From NCBI GenBank assembly GCA_028386065.3, contig JAKUCV010006661.1, positions 1-64,000 of the forward strand: a DNA stretch of 64,000 nucleotides, in the 5' to 3' direction. Positions 1 through 11,207 of the stretch are shown one piece after another. Every line of letters begins with the position of its first letter. Position 1 is the first letter of the stretch. The notes beneath the pieces were generated by a model that searched no databases, had not been told where the DNA came from, and saw only the letters and a program-made list of their open reading frames with translations. The translations under genes and the position numbers were made by a program. The stretch is from Turnera subulata. Taxonomy: Eukaryota; Streptophyta; Magnoliopsida; Malpighiales; Passifloraceae.

Positions 1-2
1 AC

Positions 3-458
3 GGCTCAGCAAACTCCGTGATGTTCTTCATCTCGGATAGGCTTCAAGAGTTCAACCTGGAGTCCACTTGCCAGACTGTGGAGCAAGGCGCTTACTACCA
101 GCTCTCAATGACAGCCCAGAGCATACCCAGAATGACTCGGCTACCTCCAACCTGGCCAAAGGTACGGCTACTGGTGTGGAACTGCAGAGGAGTTGCAAGA
201 CGTGCCCAAGAATTCTCGCGTACTTTAAGGGACTTGAAGAACCAGTACAAGCCCAACATGGTTCTTCTGACGGAGACGCAGTGGCAACCACGAGACGATC
301 ACGGTCTGATTCCACTTCGATTCCCTCAAGCTAACCGGTTCGAGATTCCTGGCCAGAGAGACAGAGGCGGTATGTGGTTCTCGTGGAGCGACAGGGTCAC
401 GGTCAACGTCAACAGCGATCCAAACAGCTTCCGTGTCAACGTCGTTCCGAATCGTTAA
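3..458 (+). CDS. Endonuclease-domain ORF, 3' part (5' end outside window)
   Basis: The reading frame is open from the first bases and ends at TAA (456-458), giving at least 151 residues. The second half has the opening strand and loop of an exonuclease/endonuclease/phosphatase fold: VRLLVWNCRG, where the Asn is the usual metal-site residue, then NMVLLTETQ with the usual catalytic Glu. This is the N-terminus typical of plant LINE ORF2 endonucleases, but the frame stops about 90 residues into the domain, so the later catalytic His/Asp motifs are missing. The part before it (about 50 residues here) matches nothing I recognise. A related antisense copy lies at 49191-49875 and ends at the same place (PNR then stop). 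That suggests a defined gene unit, not random truncation. It could be a LINE 5' fragment or a gene that captured the domain. No complete nuclease can be made from what is present. Confidence 0.6.
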   Translation, partial: GSANSVMFFISDRLQEFNLESTCQTVEQGAYYQLSMTAQSIPRMTRLPPTWPKVRLLVWNCRGVARRAQEFSRTLRDLKNQYKPNMVLLTETQWQPRDDHGLIPLRFPQANRFEIPGQRDRGGMWFSWSDRVTVNVNSDPNSFRVNVVPNR

Positions 459-648
459 ATGTATTTCATTTTTTTATAATTTATCAAAAATCAATGTTTT
501 ATTTCCCTTTCTATAAAATATAAAATATCAATGTATTATTTCGGTTTGTAATCAAAATATTAATATCTCCCTTTGTACTTTCAGTATTTGCAGTATCAAT
601 AATATTAGTATTTCCGCTTATTTATGGCATCATTACCTCTTATGTATA
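459..648. other. AT-rich spacer, nothing recognised
   Basis: AT-rich sequence between the endonuclease-domain ORF and the gypsy-type LTR. No gene or repeat identified. Confidence 0.5.
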
Positions 649-1511
649 TGTTCCGCGACAGCTGGCGCCCCTCGACTGGATCCATAATGCACTAACTAAA
701 TGATGTAAAATAATAAACAACTGGAGCGAACTATGCAAACAAGACAACAACACACATAGACTGCCCGACAAGACCTAACGCCCGCTCCGCTGCCAAAATG
801 AGACGCCCCGACCCGTATTTACCGTACACAGTAAACACGTGCCGGAACTGTGACAACCCAACCCAACAAAGCCCGACGGACTGCGTATAAACAATAAATT
901 GGCCAACGGCCCAATATCAAAAACTGTAAACCGGCCCTTCGACCCAATATAGAACTCGTCACCCGAACCCCGGGGACATCAACAACAACCAACAGGCCAA
1001 ATGGCCCAAATACAACATATACACAGCAGAAGATTTAACAATATGCACAACGGAAGACTCTTAACTCACATGACAACATATGCAAGCCCAATGCAACTAA
1101 TGGATCCGAGTCATGTCCGAGGGTACGCTTCAGCTCGCCCGGTACGTTCCTGCACTACAAACAACTCATCCTACGGGATAAAACCCCGCAGGCGAGGGGT
1201 GAGTCCGAAACGCTCACCGACGAAAGATAAACAGTGATATATTCAACCATAATACTTTCGAAATAAACACAACAAACACACAATAAGCAAAACAATCACA
1301 TCACAAGGATACTGCCATAACAACTAACACATACCACACGACAGAGGAAACCAACTCAAACAACCCATAGAGGAATCCTACTAAATCATATCAAAGCCAA
1401 GACTAAATAATTACTTATTAATTTTTATTACCAATTTTATCTTCCGGGCCCCGTCACTGGACAAGCTAGGGTCGTACCTGGTTGTTAACTAATTCCGGAT
1501 GCCAGGCCCCA

Positions 1512-1622
1512 CCACAATCCGGGATCAACATCCCCATATCTCAAATCCGGGATCAACATCCCAATATCACAAATCCGGGATCAACATCCCAATATCACAA
1601 ATCCGGGGTCAACACCCCAACC
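1512..1622. repeat. 27-28 bp tandem repeat, four copies
   Basis: Four consecutive copies of a unit beginning AATCCGGGATCAACATCCC. Each unit contains the inverted pair GGGATC...CATCCC. The array lies inside LTR copy A. Confidence 0.8.
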
Positions 1623-3949
1623 AACAAACCCTCTGGCCATGACACCACAGAACTAGTCTCTAACCATCTAGTCATACCACTACTTTCCAAGTGACAATTA
1701 CATCATCTCATAATCAATCCAATTCCGTTTCCAATACTCATTATTCTTTCCTCAATTATCCACATCGACCATAGACCAGTTCATCATTATTCTCTACACA
1801 TTATCACAAAACCAATATCACAGTCTAACATCACCAATGATAACCACAACAGTCAAACAGTCGGCAATCAACTTCTCTGCAATTCTATCGAACACAAAGC
1901 ACACAACAACAACATCATAGCAGTCAATCAACCAACAATATCCATTTCAGCAGTTCCATCAAACAGCAAAAATACACAAACAACAAAAATACACACACAG
2001 CATTACGGGCACATATCAAGGTTTATCCATCCTCACCTGGTATGTCTCTGAAACCGCTATCCAGTCAAATCCCGATACCCTATATGTACATATAGGAATA
2101 CAATAATCACTTATAATGCACAACAAAATGATTATGCATGATACCGGTTTAATTATATTTAGACGGCTTATCTGTTCATTTCATTATCTCCATAATTACC
2201 TTGTTTCTAAATAACTCATCTGACCTGACGACAATTAACTGATTAAGTATATCCAGCCAATATATCAAAACGTACTTGATTTTAGATTAAAACCGAAGTC
2301 GAGCGTCCAAGCCATTATCCCGGCCCTTAGGTCGCTTAAGATAAGAAAATACATAATTACGTTGTTTATATCATACATAAGAAATCGTATTATAGAGTTT
2401 ATACTATTCCATTGAGTACTTATACCCGATTAAAATAGCAATAAATATGTATTTGTTTAGCAACTAGTGAAAATGGTGGTAATTCGCTATACGATATATG
2501 CACATACTTGTACAGGATTAGAATCAGTAATTAAAATAAGATATAGATCTAATATTATCTCAGCTTAAGATTACAAGAATAAAATAATAAAACCAATACT
2601 TGTATAAACATGTTTAATATTATAATTAATAGCATGTCTAGTAAAATAATAATAGTTGTTCCGTGGTATATTGTATTATTCAAAGATAATAGATTTGGTA
2701 AGTTAACTTAGATTACTATTCGTAAATGCCTCTAAAGAAAATTAATTCAAGTTATGTATAAAACCTGTAAAGGTATAATCAAATCCAAATAATTCTGATT
2801 TATTAGCCGATAAGCATGTTTCCAAAACAATTTGTTAATTCGTCAATTTCCAATGTTAATGAGTCTATATTCATGTCCGCCACGAGAACATGGGCTTCCG
2901 CACGTTCGGCTCGTTTCCGAGTCCGTTGCGCAAACCGAGCCCAAACCCGAGCCAAAGTGAAATAGGTCCAAAGAATTCCTCAAATGTCCATTCGGAAAAT
3001 TAAATAAAAGTATAGGTAACTAAGAGCATAAAATTAACAAAAGCATAAACTGAATAAGTAAAGCATAACTTAAATAAAAGCATGATTAAATAATCAAAGC
3101 ATAAACTAAAAGCATAAGTTAGTTAAATTAATTAATTGTTCAACTAGTTATCGTCATATTAAGGTCCGGGTTCATTATTATTGTTCGGGTTCGTTAATGA
3201 TGCACATGGATGATCCAAAGCTCGGGTTTTACCCACAGTCCGTTTCCGGGTTCGCCGGAAAATACCCGAGGCTGCCGGAACCTCGCCGGATTCCGGCCAG
3301 GTACTGTTCACGAAAACCTCAACTCTGTCTTTGCACCCAGATACTGTTCATGGCTCCCTCAAACTTCTGTCACTGTTCATCAGCAACCATGGCACCCAAA
3401 ACTCTCCATCAGCACAGCATCACAGCAGCAGAACCCAACCCACACCTCCATGGCAACAAACCGGTCACCAACACGCAGGCCATCATCAACATCACTGCAA
3501 CCTCACCCGTGGCCACCCTCCTCGGCAACAACTTAACACCAGCCACAACAACAATCAAAACCCCAACAAAACGCGTAAATCAAAGGTGGAAGGGAAGGAT
3601 AAGGGAGGGTTCCTTACCCGAGTACTCGTCGTTCCTCAATCGGCATTAACGGCAACGGCAGAACAGGGAAGGAGAAGAGATCGGTTGGTGGTGACTCAAG
3701 CTCCGTCCTCCGGTGGTGGCGGCGCGGCGGCTGTTTGCAGCGACAGGGAAAGCTGGGACCGAGAAGACGAAGAGGGAAGGCGACAGCTCTCCCAGGGACG
3801 GCGGCAGATCGGAGTGGAGGAGGGGAGATCGAAGCTCCTTTGCACGGTGATGTCGCGCTCGTTTGGGGGCGGGGGCTTCGTCTCTTCTGCAGCAGCAGAG
3901 GAGGAAGACGGCGGCGTGGAGGGGATCGGCAGCAGGTCAAGGAGAAACA

Positions 3950-4320
3950 GGGCGAGGAGGAGAGGAAGAAGAGAAGGAAGATGGAGGTGGTCTCGGGTCC
4001 GGTGGCTCAAGGAAGGAGAAGGGAAAGAAGGGAGAGATAGAGGCAGAGAGGGGGTTTCCGGTGAGGGGAGAGGAAGAAGAAAGAGAGAGAGTGCAGAGAA
4101 ATTGGGAAGGAGACAAGGGAGATAAAAGAAAAGATAGAAAAGAAAGAAAGAGAGGAGGAGGGGCCAGAGTTCACGAGAAAGAAAAGAAAAGAACAGGAGT
4201 CCGGCGGCTGAAAGGAAAGTGAAGAAGAAAAGAAAGAAAAGAAAAGAAAAGAGGAGAAGAAGAAAAGAAAAGAAAGAAGAGAGGTGGGGCCCGCGGCTGA
4301 AGAAAAACCGGGAAAGAGAA
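3950..4320 (+). repeat. Purine-rich low-complexity tract
   Basis: Almost pure G/A on the plus strand (GGAGAAGAAAAG-type runs) for about 370 bases. It explains the overlapping spurious ORFs on both strands. A similar but shorter purine tract occurs in the related LTR copy at 15030-15270. Confidence 0.8.
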
Positions 4321-4717
4321 AGAAATGTTACCGGAAAATAGGAAGAGAAAGGGAAGAGGAGAAAGAAGAGTGGCCTCGGGGGAAGCCTCATTTGGCCGGT
4401 CCGGGTTCTCGTGTCGGGATCTCGTAGACGTAGGGATACTCCCGTCTTTCCGACAAATTCCGTCCCGAGTCCAAAAATACAACTTGGGCTCGGAAAATCC
4501 GATTAATTCCCCTGAACGTCGTCCAAGTCTCGGAACTGGAAACCGAGGCTCGGTTAGTCAGGAAGATACTCCCGAGCGCGGGAAAACCCTTGGTTTCAAA
4601 AAAACGACTATCGATTTACCTCGAATTAATTACCCGAGATTAATTCATTCGGTAAATCACTGTATAACGACTTTTACAGTCCCGGTAAAAATCCAAAATT
4701 TTACCCGGGCTGTTACA

Positions 4718-5430
4718 TTCTTCGATCCAATCTTATAAGCATAGTGTAAAATTTGTTGTAAATTTTCATCTTACAAAATTTTATTTAGTACAAAAATATA
4801 TTTTGATGACAGCATCATGTATTAATGATCACAATATATGTAATAATAATTAAATTATTTGTTTCACGGCCAATTTCTGAATCTTACAATTGTTTGCTCA
4901 ATCATTAAGATTTTAGAGGAACAAAGGCTCAAAGAACATGAATAATTCTGTTAAACCATAAATACTATGTTTTACCGGGGAGAGTGGGAGCGATTTAGAA
5001 CTGTGTTACTACTACCATTTTATCATTTACAGATCCCAGATTAAGAGTTAAATATCCTAAAAGATGAGCTTGCATTAAAATGGTGCATTTTCCCTGAAAT
5101 TCCGTGGAATCTTGGATTCATATAATAGATAATGTATAAAAGATGTCAGAGATTGTGGAGATTAAAAAACAACTATGCATAAGCAATTACATACAGGATC
5201 AGTCAATTGAGGCAATGAAATTTGCGCTCCCATCCTCGTTTCTCCAGCAAAAAGATCATTTTCCCCAAGTTATTCCACTTGAACAGATGACTAATTTTTC
5301 TTCAATGCAATGTCAAAACTTGTATGCCTCCGCTAGAAGTAAAAAACTAAATGCTGGACAATGTTTTCTTTCAGGGCATCATATCTTGTGTAGAATTTAG
5401 TAACATACACTCAGAAGCTCTCCTATACAG
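4718..5430. other. PPR gene 3' flank, no gene seen
   Basis: AT-rich sequence downstream of the PPR stop codon. The only open frame (5143-5400 plus, 85 residues) has no recognisable domain and no gene-like context, so I do not call it. Confidence 0.5.
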
Positions 5431-6966
5431 TCAACCTGCATCCCACTTGAAGCACTGAAGCTGATCGCGGAGCAAAGATGTAGGCGTTCCCAAGTAGTCT
5501 AATCCCTGGTCGTGGGGCTCAGATAATTTATCCAAATCAACAACAGAATCACTTGATATCTTTCTAATCCATTCTTCTGCTACATCGCCATTCAACTGCA
5601 TTCGCATGGAATTCACTAATTCGCGGACCTCATCCAACAGGTCAGCACGTCTGTATAGTTCAATCATGCAGCTATAATGTTCTAAAATAGGCTTGATGCC
5701 GTAGTATTTCCTCATGTATTTGAAGTAGCGGTACCCCTGTTCCACATCATTCATTCGCACACAAGCACAGAGAACACCTACGAAAGTTACGGCATCTGGC
5801 CTCACTCTTGCCACCACCATCTCTGCAAAGAGATCTATCGCTTCCATCCCGTACCCGTGCACTCCCAAGCTAGTGATCATCGCATTCCAGGTAGCCAAGG
5901 TCTTGATTTCCATCTTGTCAAAAACTTGTCTGGCATCCTCTAAACTACCGCATTTGCTATACATGTCAATGAGAGCAGTCCCAAGAAAAGCCCCGACTTC
6001 AAACCCGTTCTTGAGGATATAGTCATGAACCCATCCGCCCAGTTTGAGACTACCCAGCTGAGTAGAAGCTTTTAACAAGCTGACAAGAGTGAACTCATTG
6101 GGCCTCACATTATGGAGCTGCATTCCCCGGAAGAGTTTGAATGCCTCCTGAGGCAGTTGGTTCCTAACATACCCATCAATCAAGGCCGTCCACGAAACCA
6201 CATTCCGATCCGGCATCTTCCTGAAAGCCCTGGAAGCGGCATCCAAATCCCCGCAGGCAATAAGGCCCGCAATCAAAGTAGTCCAGGACACCACGTTCCG
6301 AACACGCATTTTGTCGAACACCCGGCGCCCATAATCCACATCCCGGCACTCGAGATACAAGCACATCAGGGAGTTGAACAGAACGGTGTCGTTTATGAAG
6401 CCGGTTTTAATTGCAAAGCCATGCACTTCCTTTCCTTTCTCTAGAGCGCCAGCCACCCGGCAAGCTCTAATCGCGAAAGGGAAGGTGAACTTATCGGGAG
6501 GGAAGCCTTGGGAGATCATGCGGTTATAGAGAAGTAAAGCCTGGTGGGGATTGGAGTGGGTGGTGTAGGCCCTAATCATGAGATTCCAAGTAAAGGTATC
6601 CGGGGTTCGGAGATGATGGAAGAGGAGAGCCGCGTAGTCGATTCTGTTGAGGGAGGAGCTGATCTGGAGCAATTTTCTGACAAGGATTTGATGGGTGGAG
6701 AGGCCATGGCGGATGATTTTGGCGTGGATGACCTTGAGTTGATTGAGATGGGTGCAGTGTTGGAGCAAGATGAGAGCTTCACGCGAGCCCAACTTCAATG
6801 GCGGTGGCGGATGATGACGGCGATGCTGCAGTCTATTATTGATACAAGCAATGGCATGACCGTGAGCGTAAGAACTCAAGAAGAATGGGGTGTTGTTCTG
6901 GGCAGGTGAAGCACCCAACCATCGTCCGATTTCTAGTGCCGACCCGCTAGTTTTGCTATAAATCAT
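5431..6966 (-). CDS. Pentatricopeptide repeat protein, PLS/E type, At3g26630-like
   Basis: Predicted 511-residue organellar RNA-binding protein. PLS-class PPR proteins bind organelle transcripts in a sequence-specific way and act in processing or editing. The ATG at 6966 is the first in frame; the frame is open three codons further up from a GTG. After a Ser/His/Pro-rich leader (about 60 residues, possible plastid transit peptide) come PPR units with hallmark segments such as NVVSWTTLIAGL, RNVVSWTALIDGY, TALIDMYSKCG and LATWNAMITSLGVHG, then the typical ending HYSCMIELYRRA. The tail is a short E-like region with no DYW deaminase domain. No introns, which is usual for this family. The match to At3g26630 is from memory and is supported by its neighbours LWD and GAPA, which are adjacent to it in Arabidopsis. 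Confidence 0.93.
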   Translation of the reverse strand: MIYSKTSGSALEIGRWLGASPAQNNTPFFLSSYAHGHAIACINNRLQHRRHHPPPPLKLGSREALILLQHCTHLNQLKVIHAKIIRHGLSTHQILVRKLLQISSSLNRIDYAALLFHHLRTPDTFTWNLMIRAYTTHSNPHQALLLYNRMISQGFPPDKFTFPFAIRACRVAGALEKGKEVHGFAIKTGFINDTVLFNSLMCLYLECRDVDYGRRVFDKMRVRNVVSWTTLIAGLIACGDLDAASRAFRKMPDRNVVSWTALIDGYVRNQLPQEAFKLFRGMQLHNVRPNEFTLVSLLKASTQLGSLKLGGWVHDYILKNGFEVGAFLGTALIDMYSKCGSLEDARQVFDKMEIKTLATWNAMITSLGVHGYGMEAIDLFAEMVVARVRPDAVTFVGVLCACVRMNDVEQGYRYFKYMRKYYGIKPILEHYSCMIELYRRADLLDEVRELVNSMRMQLNGDVAEEWIRKISSDSVVDLDKLSEPHDQGLDYLGTPTSLLRDQLQCFKWDAG

Positions 6967-8100
6967 TGAACACACAGAATTGTATATATACGAAACTAAA
7001 TCTCATCTCCGGGACGACAAAACACACAGGGGCGGGTGGCGATGAATCGATTCGTCAACGACAAAAGCCCAGCCAAGGCAACTGCCGTCGACCTTGTTTC
7101 TCCACACTGCCATATCTATGTTGTCTAGTTCTCGCCCTGGCTTGGGATTTTGGTTATCGGCTCGGAACCCTCCCTGACTCCACAAATCCAATGTGGACCT
7201 CACACGCTGAAATCGACATATCTATCTTACTGTCATGATTTTTCATTTTCGTTTTCTTTTTTTTTTTTTTTTTTTGTTTTTCTTCTCACTATCTCTACCC
7301 TGTTTTCCGTAAAACAAATGTGTTCTTACGTTCTTATTTGTGGTTACAGCTTGCTACACCTTAATAACTACTTTCCTGTCATTATTTTTTTTCTTAAGTT
7401 TCTTCCTCCAAATTAAAATCATTATTACTTTTCTTCATATTTTTTAAAAAATTATTAAAATTTTTTATTTTTATTAAATTTTTGACACTTAAAGGTGCGC
7501 CACCCGAGTCGAGCTGGATTTAGTCAGGTGCCTTTGATGTCCTTAAAGGTGGACTGGCCCGGGATACCAGTGGGAAACAAAAAAACTGAATTCATTTTAT
7601 TTTAAATTCAATCTAGTGCAATCACTCTCCACTTAATTTTTCAAGTACCCCTTCTTTTTAACAAATGTAAATTCAATTCATTACCAAATATAGGTAATAC
7701 ATCCTAATACCATGCTAAATCTATCAAGAAATACCAATTATCCAACTTATGATAGCATAATACTATAATCTTTTTAAAAAAAAAAATTGGATGTCTGTCA
7801 TACAAATATTTTTACAAATGAAAACGCAGTCATTAACAAAGTCTTCAAACTTTTTAATTCTTTTATAAAACCTCAGTAGTAGAGAGAAGGACTTATTTTG
7901 ATCTCCTAAGTTTGATTTTTCATTAAAAAGAAAATTTTATTCGATCGAAGTTGATTGTGAATGTTAAATCTTCCTTTTCCTTTTTCTACCTTTGGATTAC
8001 GAAGATCTCTTTCTCCTATCAATCTTTCTAATTCCGACACAAACTTTACCTGTTCTGAGAACAAGTTTTCAGTTTTCAAAGTTTTGTAAAACTTAAAAAC
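6967..8100. other. PPR upstream region, AT-rich, no gene seen
   Basis: Contains the PPR 5' flank and a T-rich tract (7255-7276). A GC-richer island at 7493-7580 is not protein-coding in any obvious way. No promoter element can be assigned with confidence. Confidence 0.5.
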
Positions 8101-9108
8101 TTATTCGGATGTATAAAAAGCACATGGTTCGGATGGAAGAGTTTTGAGAAAAGAGTTGTTTAAAAGCCAAAAACTCAAAACTAAAAAAAGATATTTTAGA
8201 TATTTTTTTGTGGTATTTTCGTTATTTTTGAGAAAGCCATTTCATTAATGGCATTCTAGTAAATAAATAAACAATGACAAATATATTTTTCTTTTTTTTC
8301 TTCTCTTCCCCCGTCATTTTCTTCCTTTTTCTTCTCCCTCCATTAATGGCATTCTTGTAAATAAATAAACAATGACAAATATATTTTTCTTTTTTTTTCT
8401 TCTCTTCCCCTCCTTGGTTTCCCGTCATTTTCTTTTTTTTTTCTTCTGCCTTATTCGGATGTATAAAAAGCACATGGTTCGGATGGAAGAGTTTTGAGAA
8501 AAGAGTTGTTTAAGAGCCAAAAACTCAAAACTAAAAAAAGGTATTTTTAGTTTTTTTTTTGGTGGTATTTTCGTTATTTTTGAGAAAGCCATTTCATTAA
8601 TTGTATTCTCGTAAATAAATAAACAATGACAAATATATATATTTTTTTTTCTTCTCTTCCCCTCCGTCATTTTCTTTCTTTTTCTTCTCCCTCCATTAAT
8701 GGCATTCTCATAAATAAATAAACAATGACAAATATATTTTTCTTTTTTTTCTTCTCTTCCCCTCCTTGGTTTCCCGTCATTTTCTTTCTTTTTCTTCTGC
8801 CTTATTCGGATGTATAAAAAGCACATGGTTCGGATGGAAGAGTTTTGAGTAAAGAGTTATTTAAGAGCAAAAAACTCAAAACTAAAAAAAGGTATTTTTA
8901 GTGTTTTTTTTTGGTGGTATTTTCGTTATTTTTGAGAAAGCCATTTCATTAATGGTATTTTCGTAAATAAATAAACAATGACAAATATATTTTTCTTTTT
9001 TTTTTCTTCTCTTCCCCTCCGTCATTTCTTTCTTTTTCTTCTCCCCCATTAATGGCATTCTCGTAAATAAATAAACAATGACAAATACATTTTTTTTTTT
9101 TTTTTTTT
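8101..9108. repeat. Tandem array, about 350-bp unit, three copies
   Basis: Units start at 8101, 8451 and 8802, each with TTATTCGGATGTATAAAAAG followed by a segment rich in AAAACTCAAAACT. Within each unit a sub-repeat containing ATAAATAAACAATGACAAAT occurs twice (8254 and 8361; 8615 and 8713; 8964 and 9063). The period is 350-351 bases. The small minus-strand ORFs here are read through the T-rich/A-rich parts of the array and are not genes. Confidence 0.85.
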
Positions 9109-9129
9109 CTCCCCCCCCCCCCCCCCCCC
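9091..9129. repeat. T18-CT-C19 homopolymer junction
   Basis: A run of T (9091-9108), then CT, then 19 consecutive C (9111-9129), directly at the end of the 350-bp array. The exact length is likely uncertain in the assembly. Confidence 0.85.
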
Positions 9130-9420
9130 TCCGGCCCCTCCGTTTCTCTGCAAACTTCATCCACTCCCACCACCAGCCACCTTCGCCACCCAGGTAAATC
9201 CAGACCATCTGTAGCCATGCGTCGCGCTATGCTCCTCCCTTTGCAAGCCGCCGTCAGACACCACCAGCTAGAAGATGAAGTCGGCTCCATCCAGATCTCC
9301 CTTCTCCGATCAATCCCAAGCCTATCATCGTCATAAAAGGGTGCTTTGCTGCTTGTTGCTCGACGCTTCCATCTCTAACGAGTCAAGAAAAGAAGGACAC
9401 TATCCCGACTAATCGTGCCC

Positions 9421-9548
9421 GCATCCATCTCCATCCCCGAACGGGTTTTCAGCTTTTAAAAGCTCCCAAAACACTTTTCTATTCTTAATTTTCAAAACAA
9501 TTCTCAAAGAAGTAAAAACTAAAGACACTCCCAAACACACCCTAAAGC
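9421..9548 (-). mobile_element. MITE-like terminal fragment
   Basis: Read on the minus strand the segment runs TAGGGTGTGTTTGGGAGTGT and continues with a TTTTGAAAATTAAGAA-type body. It resembles the start of a related sequence at 63205-63300 on the plus strand. GGTGTGTTTGGGAGTG-type ends are common in plant MITEs. No opposite end or target duplication was identified, so this is a partial call. Confidence 0.4.
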
Positions 9549-10274
9549 TTTTAATAGGATAATGAGATGAGAGCATGCTACTCTCTTAAAGCTTATGTGA
9601 AGGTATCATTTTTTCCACTACGAATGCAATAAACAAACTATAGAATATTCAAATTTCTATTTTCTCTTCTTATGGTGACAAAATAAGTAAATATCCATAA
9701 CAAATGTTATAAAATTGGAAGGTAAAAGAGTACCTTAATGGATTTGATAGTGACTAGAATATCAACTAAGGAATAAAGAATTATTCGAAAGAAAGAAAGA
9801 GAGAAAAAGAGAGAGAGACAATTGAAGGAAAACTCAATGTTTCTCGGTGTGTATATCTTGTAGTCATCATACATATTTATACGGCATGAATCCATGATGA
9901 GATATTAAGTTACATGATTAGCAAAAACATATAATGTAACTAACTATATTAAGTAATTACGTACAAACGTAACTAGTTAAAAAACACTTCTCCTTAAATT
10001 TCATTGTATTGAAAAGCAGAATACGATTGGGGAGTACTGTCTTATTAAAAATCTTATAATTAGAAAACCTAGTGGGATAAAAATTTAATGAAAACAAAAG
10101 TGTACATTTTACTCCTCATTTTGGCTTCCTCTAATATCTCGAAGTCGTTCCAAACCTGTATGATAATATAATAATAAAACATTACAATGAAATTCTATAC
10201 TAAAAAGAATACGTGTCATTCATTAGTGTATGACATGTCATTGACTATTAAGCCATTAATTAAAATATAACTAG

Positions 10275-10300
10275 GTAACTACACGTGTTACACACGTGTT
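10275..10300 (-). other. Helitron 3' terminal hairpin
   Basis: Perfect 8-bp stem ACACGTGT with a 3-base loop, followed on the minus strand by AGTTAC and then CTAG. This is the expected 3' terminator of rolling-circle transposons. Confidence 0.6.
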
Positions 10301-10701
10301 TGTGTGCTGATTGATTTATACCGTGTTGCACACGGATATTTAGTTAATCTTACCGAAGGAGACAAAAGTAATTGAAAAGGTATTTCCTACTCTAAAATAC
10401 GAATACTAAAATAGGAACAGAACAACTATATTGAGAGGATTTGAAAGCTTACCTTGAATTCCCTTGAAGGTTATGTTGTTTGCCTTGAGTTTTATTTCTT
10501 GATTGTGAATGAAGCACAAATTTTTTATTTTGCCGTGAAAATTTAGAAATTTAACTATGCATAAGTAACCAATTCTCTAAAACATTAAGCATGGTTTTGT
10601 TTAGTTGTGAAAAAAAAGAGATTAGCTTAGTAATACGATCACCATAGTGTGTGGTTTCCCTCATTTTATAGCACAAAAATTGATTGTAACATTAAATTGT
10701 A

Positions 10702-11004
10702 GGTAAAAAGGTTTTTGTGTCCTTTCACTTTTCCATTTTCCGCGTTGTTATCCCTGCACTTTGAAAATCACCGATCTTGTCCCTCAAGTCTGTTGGAACC
10801 GGGTGTTGTTGTCCATTTCACCTCCAGTAGCCGGTGGGCAGGCAGCGGCCAACCAGAGACCGACACGTGGCTAGTGGGCCCACTGATTCCCGGATTTTAT
10901 ATTGTTATTATTTTATTTACTTAATTTCATTTTTTGTTTTTTTGTTAATTTCTTGAAAATGTATTTTCCGGGAAAAAATCTTTGTGGGCCCGCTGACGTG
11001 GCCG
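10702..11004 (+). repeat. MULE left terminal inverted repeat
   Basis: Matches the reverse complement of 27795-28110 almost throughout, for example GTCCTTTCACTTTTCCATTT near the end and GTGGGCCCG at the inner border. Each copy contains the same 69-codon open frame (10715-10924 plus, 27886-28095 minus). That is a consequence of the repeat and not a gene. Confidence 0.9.
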
Positions 11005-11029
11005 TCTTACCCGAGGCGAATTAGTAGTG

Positions 11030-11047
11030 GGCGGGAAATTTGGCGCC
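11030..11047 (+). promoter_or_regulatory. E2F-like site pair in MULE left subterminal region
   Basis: GGCGGGAAA (11030-11038, reverse complement TTTCCCGCC) is directly abutted by TTTGGCGCC (11039-11047). Both fit the plant E2F consensus TTTSSCGC or its extended form. They lie about 160 bp upstream of the GRF-like gene start and just inside the terminal repeat. The binding role is inferred from sequence only. Confidence 0.5.
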
Positions 11048-11207
11048 TGAAGAGAATGACGCCGTTTTGCTGTCGGTTTGGCGAGGGTTTTCCACCCTAG
11101 GGCCATTAAATACCCCTTCCTTACCTGTTATTTGGTCAAAATTCGGATCTGTGGAAGAGAATTTTTTTTTGTTTCTGAAAATTGTCTCTGAAACCCCACT
11201 CCGAATC

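Larger units (their letters stand above)
649..4717 (-). mobile_element. Large gypsy-type LTR (probable solo LTR), family TGTAAC, copy A
   Basis: Read on the minus strand the segment starts TGTAACAGCCCGGG (4717) and ends in GCGGAACA (649), so it has TG...CA termini. It shares blocks with the better-bounded solo LTR at 12275-15589, notably the CGCCGGAAAA/CCGGAATCCGG block (3250-3310 here, 14250-14340 there) and the same order of motifs. No gag or pol homology is visible in about 4.1 kb, hence solo LTR or a non-autonomous element. The five bases outside each end (GTATA on the left, TTCTT on the right) do not match, so the left boundary is uncertain or a recombinant element is involved. Long ORFs inside (for example 3331-4125 plus and 3696-4391 minus) are low-complexity artefacts of purine-rich sequence. 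Confidence 0.6.

Noticed and set aside
1512..1622. CRISPR-like spaced repeat
   Set aside because: Four adjacent imperfect 27-28 bp units with no spacers, in a plant LTR.
3696..4391. 231-codon minus-strand frame rich in Leu/Phe/Ser/Pro
   Set aside because: Lies over a purine/pyrimidine tract inside an LTR, and two other frames overlap it; low complexity, not a gene.
5143..5400. 85-codon frame downstream of the PPR gene
   Set aside because: No domain, AT-rich context, no splice or promoter support.
7493..7580. Possible SINE or tRNA-like island
   Set aside because: No convincing A-box/B-box pair, poly(A) tail or target duplication.
10715..10924. 69-codon frame with a near-identical copy at 27886-28095
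   Set aside because: Conserved only because it lies in the MULE terminal inverted repeats; no domain.
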